Part shown: positions 1 to 6,172 of the stretch, piece after piece
Position numbering within the stretch: position 1 is the stretch's first letter
How the letters are laid out: each line of letters opens with the position of its first letter
Source: Scatosoma sp045660265
Lineage (GTDB): Bacteria > Bacillota > Clostridia > Christensenellales > Borkfalkiaceae
NCBI GenBank assembly: GCA_045660265.1
Contig: JAZRDM010000057.1
Location: forward strand, 1 to 58,886
DNA: 58,886 bases
Direction: 5' to 3'
Position numbers and translations under genes: made by a program
The notes under the pieces: generated by a model
Told to the model about the DNA's origin: nothing
Seen by the model: only the letters and a program-made list of their open reading frames with translations
Database searches by the model: none

Positions 1-1
1 T

Positions 2-1432
2 AAGCAGCTTGCAGGTATGCGTGGTCTAATGGTTAACCCTCAAGGTAAAAAGATCGAAGTTCCCGTTAAATCGTGTTTCCGTAACGGCTTGTCCGTTCTC
101 GAATACTTCATTTCCTCGCACGGTGGCCGTAAAGGTTTGACGGATACTGCATTGAAGACGGCTGACTCTGGTTACTTGACCCGTCGTCTTGTAGACGTAT
201 CCCATGAAATTATCGTTCGTGAAGACGATTGCTGCGCAGGCAGAAAGCCTCAAGGCATGAAGGTTAAAGCAATTTACGATATCGTTGGTAAGGAAATCGA
301 AAGCTTGAAGTCGAGATTGATTGGTCGTTTCGCAGCAGAAGACGTTATTCATCCCGAAACCGGCGAAGTGCTTGTAAAAGTAAATCAATTTATTGACGAA
401 GCAGAAGCAGGCATTATTTGCGATGCAGGTATCACGGAAGTAGCTATCCGCAGCATCTTTGGTTGTTCGTCGAGATACGGCGTTTGCGCTAAGTGCTATG
501 GTAAAAATATGGCTACCACGCTTCCCGTACAAGTTGGCGAAGCAGTTGGTACGATTGCAGCACAATCTATCGGTGAACCTGGTACTCAGCTTACCATGCG
601 TACGTTCCACACGGGCGGTATCGCAGCAACGGGCGACATCACGCAAGGTCTTCCTCGTGTTGAAGAACTTTTCGAAGTTCGTAAACCCAAAGGCTGCGCA
701 ACCATTTGCGAAGTGGACGGTATTATCGATATCGACAACTCCAGCGGTTTGAACCATATTATCGTCAAGGATGAAGTAACGGGCGAAGTGAAGAAAGACT
801 ATTCGTTGCCTTTCAACGCAGAACTCAAGGTTAAGAAGGGCGACAAGGTTGCTCCTGGCGACTTGCTCAACGCAGGTAGCGTATACCCTCAAGACATCTT
901 GAGAGTACAAGGCCATAGAGCCGTTCAAGACTATATCCTCGAACAAGTACAATCCGTATATCGTTCGCAAGGCGTTGAAATTAACGATAAGCACATTGAA
1001 ATTATCGTTCGTCAAATGCTTAAGAAGGTTAGAGTTGAAAAGGCAGGCGGTACAAACCTCCTTCCTGGTGAAATTATCGATATGGTAACCTTCCAAGAAG
1101 AATTGATGAAAGCAGTTCAAAACGGTTTGGAAAGACCGGAAGCAAAGCGTATGTTGCTTGGTATCACCAAAGCGGCTCTTGCAACCGACAGCTTCCTTTC
1201 CGCAGCTTCCTTCCAAGAAACGTCGAGAGTTCTCACCGAAGCGGCTATCCGCAACAAGAGAGACTATCTTGTCGGCTTGAAAGAAAACGTTATTATCGGT
1301 AAATTGATTCCCGCAGGTACGGGCACAAAGAGCTATAAGAACGTTTCCCCTCAATATATCGGTGGATACAGCGTGAAAGAAGCTCCCGTAAGCGAAGAAA
1401 TCGCAGCAACGGAAACGGTTGATAACGCGTAA
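2..1432 (+). CDS. rpoC: DNA-directed RNA polymerase subunit beta' (3' part)
   Basis: C-terminal 476 residues of the RNA polymerase beta' subunit; the frame is open from base 2, so the gene begins upstream of the window. Visible landmarks are the bridge-helix-proximal QLAGMRGLM segment at the very start, a cysteine cluster (CDAG...FGCSSRYGVCAKCYG, bases about 418-505) that binds the second zinc, and the trigger-loop signature SIGEPGTQLTMRTFHTGG at about bases 568-621. The tail ends in an acidic stretch followed by VDNA. Codon use is the C-ending, highly expressed style also seen in pflB, fusA and tuf. A hairpin with a T-run follows at once, so transcription ends here instead of running into rpsL, which in most Firmicutes is the next gene. 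Identification is secure; only the 5' part is missing. Confidence 0.98.
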   Translation, partial: KQLAGMRGLMVNPQGKKIEVPVKSCFRNGLSVLEYFISSHGGRKGLTDTALKTADSGYLTRRLVDVSHEIIVREDDCCAGRKPQGMKVKAIYDIVGKEIESLKSRLIGRFAAEDVIHPETGEVLVKVNQFIDEAEAGIICDAGITEVAIRSIFGCSSRYGVCAKCYGKNMATTLPVQVGEAVGTIAAQSIGEPGTQLTMRTFHTGGIAATGDITQGLPRVEELFEVRKPKGCATICEVDGIIDIDNSSGLNHIIVKDEVTGEVKKDYSLPFNAELKVKKGDKVAPGDLLNAGSVYPQDILRVQGHRAVQDYILEQVQSVYRSQGVEINDKHIEIIVRQMLKKVRVEKAGGTNLLPGEIIDMVTFQEELMKAVQNGLERPEAKRMLLGITKAALATDSFLSAASFQETSRVLTEAAIRNKRDYLVGLKENVIIGKLIPAGTGTKSYKNVSPQYIGGYSVKEAPVSEEIAATETVDNA

Positions 1433-1451
1433 GCAAATTGTAAAAATAAAG

Positions 1452-1480
1452 CAGGATTCGAGAAATCGAGTCCTGTTTTT
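1452..1480 (+). terminator. Intrinsic terminator after rpoC
   Basis: Ten-base-pair stem (1452-1461 with 1466-1475, one T-G wobble), GAAA loop, then a T-run. It closes the rpo transcription unit. Confidence 0.85.
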
Positions 1481-1499
1481 ATTATAAAATAAAAAGGTA

Positions 1500-1528
1500 T
1501 TGACATTTAAGCATTGCGGTGTTATAAT
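1500..1528 (+). promoter_or_regulatory. Sigma-A promoter for the GtrA-like gene
   Basis: TTGACA (1500-1505), 17-bp spacer, TATAAT (1523-1528): a perfect consensus. It rules out an in-frame ATG at 1514, which lies upstream of the expected start of transcription near 1535. Confidence 0.85.
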
Positions 1529-1555
1529 AAGCGCAGTTGGAGCTTTGGGGTATAT

Positions 1556-2050
1556 ATGACAGACAAAAAACAAACGACAACAGAATTATTTTGGGAGATT
1601 ATCCGCTTTTTATTGGTAGGCGGTGGCGCAACGATTGCCGATTATATCGTCTATTATCTTTTTCGTCAATGGATTTTGCCGCCTTCTTTGTTTGCGGGCG
1701 AAACATGGAACAGTATTTCGTTAATTATCGCCACGGCGCTTGGTTTTTGTGTAGGGCTAGTCATCAATTGGATATTGTCCGTAAAATTCGTATATCGCGC
1801 AGTAAAAAATAAAGAAGAAGCCAGCAACAAAAAATCCTTTTTACTTTTTACAGTGATAGGGCTTTGCGGGTTATTGATTACAGAAATCGGCATGCACGTA
1901 TTCGTAGCGGTTTTTCCCGAGATTTTATTGTTTGACATAACGGTATTTTTGGGCTTACCTTGGAAAGAATGGCTGGCAAAAGTAATTATGACGTGCATTG
2001 TTTTGGTGTGGAATTATATAGGACGAAAGCTCTTTATTTTTAAGTCGTAA
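1556..2050 (+). CDS. GtrA-like membrane protein
   Basis: A 164-residue integral membrane protein with four predicted hydrophobic segments and short charged loops. It starts with a charged N-terminus (MTDKKQTTTELFW) followed by FLLVGGGATIADYIVYYLF, the usual opening of GtrA family (PF04138) proteins, which are thought to help move lipid-linked sugars across the membrane for wall polysaccharide or teichoic acid decoration. The start at 1556 was chosen because the in-frame ATG at 1514 lies inside the promoter. The Shine-Dalgarno is weak (GGAG near 1539). It is monocistronic: a consensus promoter precedes it and a run of A/T-rich DNA with a new promoter follows. No glycosyltransferase partner is nearby, so the substrate cannot be inferred. 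Confidence 0.8.
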   Translation: MTDKKQTTTELFWEIIRFLLVGGGATIADYIVYYLFRQWILPPSLFAGETWNSISLIIATALGFCVGLVINWILSVKFVYRAVKNKEEASNKKSFLLFTVIGLCGLLITEIGMHVFVAVFPEILLFDITVFLGLPWKEWLAKVIMTCIVLVWNYIGRKLFIFKS

Positions 2051-2080
2051 AAATTTTTTCAACTTTTTTTCAAAAAAGTA

Positions 2081-2109
2081 TTGAAATTTAAAAAAAAGTG
2101 TTGTATAAT
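2081..2109 (+). promoter_or_regulatory. Sigma-A promoter for a candidate small RNA
   Basis: TTGAAA (2081-2086), 17-bp spacer, TATAAT (2104-2109). No open frame with a ribosome binding site follows before the hairpin terminator at 2195-2231. Confidence 0.7.
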
Positions 2110-2115
2110 GATCAT

Positions 2116-2231
2116 GTGAAAGGGATAGCGGAGAAAAACTCCGTTTTTGGAAAATGACTACAAGATGTGTTAAACTCCTTTTTTGATGTTGGGGGGACCG
2201 TAGCTGTTGGCTGCGGTTCTTTCCTTTTTTT
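2116..2231 (+). ncRNA. Candidate small non-coding RNA, family not recognised
   Basis: A self-contained transcription unit of about 115 bases in the 351-bp gap between the GtrA-like gene and pflA. It has its own promoter, a first hairpin (CGGAG-AAAAA-CTCCG, 2129-2143, followed by five T), an unpaired middle, and a strong final hairpin (2195-2204 with 2210-2219) followed by a T-rich tract. The 5' segment AAAGG (2119-2123) can pair with CCTTT (2223-2227), which would close the RNA end to end. I could not match it to SRP, 6S, RNase P, tmRNA, ZTP or T-box patterns by eye. It could instead be a leader or attenuator for pflA, but pflA has its own consensus promoter 60 bp further on. Confidence 0.45.
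2195..2231 (+). terminator. Intrinsic terminator of the candidate small RNA
   Basis: Stem GGACCGTAGC / GCTGCGGTTC (two wobble pairs), five-base loop, T-rich tail TTTCCTTTTTTT. Confidence 0.75.
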
Positions 2232-2290
2232 GTATATCATGCGCCTTACCAAAAGTGGAAAAAGAATGCAAAAAAAAATTCTTCAAAGGC

Positions 2291-2319
2291 TTGACAAAAT
2301 GGGGAGTAGGTGCTATAAT
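2291..2319 (+). promoter_or_regulatory. Sigma-A promoter of the pfl operon
   Basis: TTGACA (2291-2296), 17-bp spacer, TATAAT (2314-2319). Transcription should start near 2326, giving a leader of about 75 bases with a possible GC-rich hairpin (about 2342-2362) before the pflA ribosome binding site (GGAGAGG). Confidence 0.85.
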
Positions 2320-2401
2320 ATGAATGTGTGAGAAAAAGGGCGGCGCGCAAAGTATGGCGTGTACGCTTTTTTGGGGTGTTTTGACGATTTAGGAGAGGGC
2401 T

Positions 2402-3130
2402 ATGGTTGGACGTATTCATTCATTCGAATCATTCGGTACGGTAGATGGACCGGGGATACGTTACGTAGTATTTATGCAAGGCTGTCCCTTAAGGTGTCAA
2501 TACTGTCATAACCCTGATACTTGGACGTCGGGTGGAAAGGAATATACGCCTGAACAAGTAGTGGCAAACGCGCTTCGATACAGAAACTATTTTGGCGAAA
2601 ACGGTGGCGTTACCGTTTCGGGCGGTGAACCGCTTTTACAAATCGAGTTTGTTATCGAGTTGTTTACGCAATTAAAAGCCAAGGGGTTACATACTTGCGT
2701 GGACACGTCGGGCTTTATGTTTAGAAAAGACGACGAAAAAAATGTAGCGTTACACGAAAAGCTTTGCCAAGTAACCGATTTGTTTTTATTAGATATCAAG
2801 CATATTGACGATAAGGCGCATCAAGAGTTGACTGCGCAAAGCAATACCAATACGTTAAATTTTGCAAAATATTTAAGCGATAAAGGCAAAAAAATGTGGA
2901 TTCGCCACGTGCTTGTTCCAACAAAAACGGATGACGACGAGGTGCTGTATAAGTTACGCACATTTATTGATAGTTTAAAAACGGTGGAAAAAGTAGAAGT
3001 ATTGCCTTATCACACAATGGGTGAAGTCAAATACGAAAAATTGGGGATATCTTATCCGTTAAAGGATATTCAACCGCCTACAAAAGATCGTGTCCAAAAC
3101 GCGAGATTGATTTTGTGCAAGAAGGATTGA
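2402..3130 (+). CDS. pflA: Pyruvate formate-lyase activating enzyme
   Basis: Radical SAM enzyme of 242 residues that installs the glycyl radical on pyruvate formate-lyase, using S-adenosylmethionine and a [4Fe-4S] cluster. The cluster motif CPLRCQYC (C-x3-C-x2-C) lies at residues 28-35 and is followed by HNPDTW. GGVTVSGGEPLLQ (about 65-77) is the SAM-binding GGE motif region and DIKHID (about 131-136) is also typical. Length is normal for PflA. It is first in an operon with a thioredoxin-like gene one base downstream, then the PFL core and the separate glycyl-radical protein. That linkage makes the split PFL its obvious substrate: PflA must recognise the radical domain as a separate chain here. 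Confidence 0.95.
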   Translation: MVGRIHSFESFGTVDGPGIRYVVFMQGCPLRCQYCHNPDTWTSGGKEYTPEQVVANALRYRNYFGENGGVTVSGGEPLLQIEFVIELFTQLKAKGLHTCVDTSGFMFRKDDEKNVALHEKLCQVTDLFLLDIKHIDDKAHQELTAQSNTNTLNFAKYLSDKGKKMWIRHVLVPTKTDDDEVLYKLRTFIDSLKTVEKVEVLPYHTMGEVKYEKLGISYPLKDIQPPTKDRVQNARLILCKKD

Positions 3131-3131
3131 T

Positions 3132-3458
3132 ATGAGCGAATTGATTGGAAAAAAACATTATAAAGATAAGCTGACGGGGCTTTGCTGTGTAGAAGTAAGC
3201 GGAGAAAGTTGTGCAAACTGCTTAACGCTGATGCCTATTTTACAACAGCTTTGTGATGCAAGACAAGATATTAAGCTTGTACACGTTGAAGCGGATTATT
3301 CTACATTAGATTTAATGGAAGAATGGGACGTTACTAAAGTGCCTACCATACTTTTAATGGAAGACGGAGAAATTTTTGCTCGTTGCGCAGGATTTCAACC
3401 AGAGGAAATTTTAGAGTTTTGGTTGGATGCAAAAATTGCGGAAAGAAAAAGTAAATAA
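3132..3458 (+). CDS. Thioredoxin-like protein
   Basis: A 108-residue thioredoxin-fold protein with the redox pair in ESCANCLTLMPILQQL (C-A-N-C instead of the usual C-G-P-C, about residues 27-30) and the conserved cis-proline segment KVPTILLMEDGE (about 75-86). It begins one base after the pflA stop and is 69 bp from the PFL core, so it is translated from the same mRNA. A thioredoxin between pflA and pflB is not part of the textbook pfl operon. It may keep active-site cysteines reduced or respond to oxygen, but that is inference from position. The CANC dipeptide suggests a redox potential different from classical thioredoxin. Classical TrxA is the main alternative. Confidence 0.8.
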   Translation: MSELIGKKHYKDKLTGLCCVEVSGESCANCLTLMPILQQLCDARQDIKLVHVEADYSTLDLMEEWDVTKVPTILLMEDGEIFARCAGFQPEEILEFWLDAKIAERKSK

Positions 3459-3470
3459 TTACGAAAATAA

Positions 3471-3488
3471 CGTTTAAGCGAAAACTTA
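3471..3488 (+). promoter_or_regulatory. Inverted repeat ahead of pflB
   Basis: TTTAAG-N6-CTTAAA, 40 bp upstream of the pflB start and followed by TTTTAT. It could be an operator, a processing site or a weak intercistronic hairpin that sets the ratio of pflA/trx to pflB. It does not match the Rex operator consensus well. Confidence 0.3.
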
Positions 3489-3527
3489 AATTTTATATGA
3501 GAATAAAATATAACAGGAGATAGATTT

Positions 3528-5558
3528 ATGCAATACATTGGATGGGAGGGATTTGTTCCCGGTAAATGGTGTAATGATGAAGTTGACGTAAGAGACTTCA
3601 TTCAAAAGAACTACACGCCGTACGAAGGCGACGATAAATTCCTTGCGCCCGCAACGGACGCAACGAAGAAACTTTGGGAAATCGTATGTGATTTGTCCAA
3701 AAAAGAACGTGAAGCAGGTGGTGTACTTGACGCAGATACGTCCGTTGTTTCTACGCTTACGTCTCACGGCGCTGGCTATCTTGATAAAGATCTTGAAAAA
3801 ATCGTAGGTGTTCAAACGGACGCTCCTTTTAAGCGTTCTTTGCAACCTTTCGGTGGTATCCGTATGTCTGAAGGCGCTTTGGAAATGTACGGTTATCAAC
3901 TTGATTCTCAAGTAAAAGAAATTTTCACGAAGTATCGTAAAACGCACAACGAAGGCGTGTTTGATGCTTATACGCCTGAAATGAGAGCAGCTCGTTCTGC
4001 ACACATTTTGACGGGGCTTCCCGACGCTTATGGCCGTGGTAGAATTATCGGCGACTATCGTCGTGTTGCGCTTTACGGCGTAGATTATTTAATTCAAAAG
4101 AAAGAAGAAGACAAGCTTGGTATCAACGGCGAAATGACGCCTGATAAGATTAGAGACCGTGAAGAAATCGCTGATCAAGTAAAAGCGCTTAAAGCATTGA
4201 AAGAAATGGCTAAAATTTACGGTTGTGATATTTCTAAGCCTGCAACGACGGCGCAAGAAGCAATCCAAGCATTGTACTTTGGTTACCTTGCAGCAGTTAA
4301 AGATCAAAACGGCGCTGCAATGTCTATCGGTAGAAACAGCACCTTCCTTGATATCTATATTGAAAGAGATATCGCAAAGGGGCTTATCACGGAAGAACAA
4401 GCGCAAGAATATATCGACCATTTCATCATGAAACTTCGTATCGTGAAGTTCATGAGAACGAAAGAATACAACGAATTGTTCTCGGGCGATCCCACGTGGG
4501 TTACCGAAGCAATCGGTGGTATGGGTGTAGACGGCAGAACGCTTGTTACCAAAACGGCATTCCGTATCTTGCACACGCTTGACAATCTCGGTCCTGCACC
4601 CGAACCTAACCTTACGGTTCTTTGGTCGAAGAGATTGCCTATGAACTTTAAGAGATTCTGCGCAGACTTGTCTATCCGTACGTCTTCCCTTCAATATGAA
4701 ACCGACGAATTGGTGCGTCCTATCATGGGCGACGACTACGCAATCGCTTGCTGCGTAAGCTGTATGAGAGTTGGTAAGGATATGCAATTCTTCGGCGCAA
4801 GAGCAAACCTTGCAAAGTGCTTGCTTTACGCTATCAATGGTGGTAAAGACGAACTTATGAAGGATAAGAAGACGGGCAAGCCCATGCAAGTATCTCCCGA
4901 ATTTGCAGCAATCACCAGCGACGACGCGCTTGATTTCAACGAAGTTACCGCTAAATTTGAAAATATGATGACGTGGCTTGCAGATTTGTATGTAAACACG
5001 CTCAACCTTATCCACTATATGCACGATAAGTATTGCTACGAAGCGCTTGAAATGGCATTACACGATACGAAGGTAGGTCGTTTCTTCGCAACGGGTATCG
5101 CAGGTCTTTCCTGCGCGGCTGACTCGCTTTCCGCAATCAAGTACGCAAAAGTATATCCCATCCGTAACGAAGACGGTATCGTTGTAGATTTCAAAATCGA
5201 AGGCGAATATCCTCAATATGGTAACAATGATGATAGAGCAGACGAACTTGCAGTATGGCTTTTGAAGACGTTCATGAACAAGGTTAAGAGCCACTACACC
5301 TATCGTAACAGTATCCCTACGACCTCTATTCTTACCATCACGTCCAACGTTGTATATGGTAAAAAGACGGGTAACACGCCTGACGGTAGAAGAGCTGGTA
5401 CGCCTTTGGCTCCCGGTGCTAACCCTATGCACGGTAGAGACGCAAACGGTGCTCTTGCATCTTTGGAATCTGTTGCAAAACTTCCTTATGAATATTCGAG
5501 AGACGGTATCTCCAACACCTTCTCGATTACGCCTAGTTCGCTTGGTAAAGAAGACTAA
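3528..5558 (+). CDS. pflB: Pyruvate formate-lyase core subunit lacking the glycyl-radical domain
   Basis: Converts pyruvate and CoA to acetyl-CoA and formate. This chain of 676 residues has the PFL barrel and the active-site cysteine pair in IACCVSCMRVGKD (the CC at about residues 407-408), but stops at TFSITPSSLGKED, exactly where ordinary PFL (about 740-760 residues) continues into the C-terminal glycyl-radical domain. That domain is encoded by the next gene with its own ribosome binding site. The break is not a frameshift: 57 bp of non-coding DNA with a good AAGGAG separates the two frames and both ends are clean. The start has CAGGAG eight bases upstream. Codon use is that of a highly expressed gene. 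It needs PflA and the small subunit for activity (inference). See findings. Confidence 0.93.
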   Translation: MQYIGWEGFVPGKWCNDEVDVRDFIQKNYTPYEGDDKFLAPATDATKKLWEIVCDLSKKEREAGGVLDADTSVVSTLTSHGAGYLDKDLEKIVGVQTDAPFKRSLQPFGGIRMSEGALEMYGYQLDSQVKEIFTKYRKTHNEGVFDAYTPEMRAARSAHILTGLPDAYGRGRIIGDYRRVALYGVDYLIQKKEEDKLGINGEMTPDKIRDREEIADQVKALKALKEMAKIYGCDISKPATTAQEAIQALYFGYLAAVKDQNGAAMSIGRNSTFLDIYIERDIAKGLITEEQAQEYIDHFIMKLRIVKFMRTKEYNELFSGDPTWVTEAIGGMGVDGRTLVTKTAFRILHTLDNLGPAPEPNLTVLWSKRLPMNFKRFCADLSIRTSSLQYETDELVRPIMGDDYAIACCVSCMRVGKDMQFFGARANLAKCLLYAINGGKDELMKDKKTGKPMQVSPEFAAITSDDALDFNEVTAKFENMMTWLADLYVNTLNLIHYMHDKYCYEALEMALHDTKVGRFFATGIAGLSCAADSLSAIKYAKVYPIRNEDGIVVDFKIEGEYPQYGNNDDRADELAVWLLKTFMNKVKSHYTYRNSIPTTSILTITSNVVYGKKTGNTPDGRRAGTPLAPGANPMHGRDANGALASLESVAKLPYEYSRDGISNTFSITPSSLGKED

Positions 5559-5615
5559 TTTGCAACGCACGCAGCCAATTGTGGCAGCATAAAATAAAAA
5601 TAAGGAGAATTGACT

Positions 5616-5849
5616 ATGTCTCAAAGAGTAGATAATTTGGTAAATATGTTAGACGGCTATGTTAGCGACGGTGGTTACCACCTTAATGTTAACGTATTCA
5701 ACCGTGAAACTTTGCTTGATGCACAAGCACATCCTGAAAAATATCCTCAACTTACCATTCGTGTTTCCGGCTATGCTGTAAACTTCATTAAGTTGACGAA
5801 AGAACAACAGGATGACGTTATTTCCAGAACCATTCACGAAACTATGTAA
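5616..5849 (+). CDS. Stand-alone glycyl-radical domain protein (GrcA/YfiD-like), small subunit of a split PFL
   Basis: A 77-residue protein that corresponds to the C-terminal domain of PFL. It carries LNVNVFNRETLLDAQAHPE, then the radical motif PQLTIRVSGYAVNF (the glycine of RVSGYAV is at about residue 52) and ends in DVISRTIHETM, as full-length PFLs do. The start at 5616 was chosen because AAGGAG (5602-5607) is eight bases upstream; an in-frame TTG at 5610 would be only two bases from it. In E. coli a similar free domain (GrcA/YfiD) is a spare part that replaces an oxygen-cleaved end of intact PFL. Here the partner PFL has no such end, so this protein is probably an obligate subunit. A terminator follows at 5871. 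Confidence 0.92.
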   Translation: MSQRVDNLVNMLDGYVSDGGYHLNVNVFNRETLLDAQAHPEKYPQLTIRVSGYAVNFIKLTKEQQDDVISRTIHETM

Positions 5850-5870
5850 TTTTGGAATAAGCTAAAAATA

Positions 5871-5903
5871 ATACCGCCGTATTTATTTACGGCGGTATTT
5901 TTT
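5871..5903 (+). terminator. Intrinsic terminator of the pfl operon
   Basis: Eleven-base-pair perfect stem ATACCGCCGTA / TACGGCGGTAT with a six-base loop and a six-T tail. Confidence 0.9.
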
Positions 5904-5933
5904 AACATTCAAGAAAAAATTGCTTCAATTTTA

Positions 5934-5962
5934 TTGACATTTTAAAAGAAAAAATATAAAAT
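5934..5962 (+). promoter_or_regulatory. Sigma-A promoter ahead of the riboswitch
   Basis: TTGACA (5934-5939), 17-bp spacer, TAAAAT (5957-5962). Start of transcription is expected near 5969, just ahead of the aptamer. Confidence 0.75.
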
Positions 5963-5984
5963 AGTATTGTAATAATTGACTTTG

Positions 5985-6130
5985 ATGGTCATGAGGGAGT
6001 AATTTGCGCTATATCATAGCGTAACGGTTTCGTCAACCCGACGAAATTGTCCGGAACCGTTTGAAAAAATGAGACTCATACGCTATAAAATTCTCGAAAA
6101 GGGAATACAATAGCTATGAGTCTTTTATTT
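5985..6130 (+). promoter_or_regulatory. yybP-ykoY (manganese) type riboswitch with terminator platform
   Basis: The leader has the hallmarks of the yybP-ykoY aptamer. P1 is formed by ATGAG (5991-5995) and CTCAT (6075-6079). GGGAGTA follows the 5' P1 strand, and TGAGA precedes the 3' strand. Inside are a hairpin CGCTAT/ATAGCG (6007-6021) and a long arm AACGGTT/AACCGTT (6023-6061) with an inner TTCGTC/GACGAA stem. The 3' P1 strand is also the 5' half of a 13-bp terminator stem (6073-6086 with 6110-6122) followed by TTTTATTT. Ligand-bound aptamer would therefore block termination: a transcriptional ON switch. The family senses Mn2+ and in Lactococcus controls a P-type ATPase, as here. Assignment is by eye. 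Confidence 0.8.
6073..6130 (+). terminator. Riboswitch-controlled terminator
   Basis: Stem of 13 pairs with one bulged base, overlapping the 3' strand of aptamer P1, then a T-rich tract. It sits 43 bp before the ATPase start. Confidence 0.8.
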
Positions 6131-6172
6131 CAAGCAAAAAAATAGCGAAATTACTTTAAGGAGAAAACAACA

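Noticed and set aside
26..1573. Long minus-strand open frame opposite rpoC
   Set aside because: A shadow of rpoC codon bias with cysteine-rich unlikely composition and no ribosome binding site; it also runs through the rpoC terminator.
2326..2401. ZTP (pfl-motif) riboswitch in the pflA leader
   Set aside because: The conserved CCGCCUGGGCA-type segment is absent.
3528..5849. Sequencing error or frameshift splitting pflB
   Set aside because: The two frames are separated by 57 bp with a stop, a good AAGGAG and a proper ATG. The break falls exactly at the domain boundary and no residues are missing on either side.
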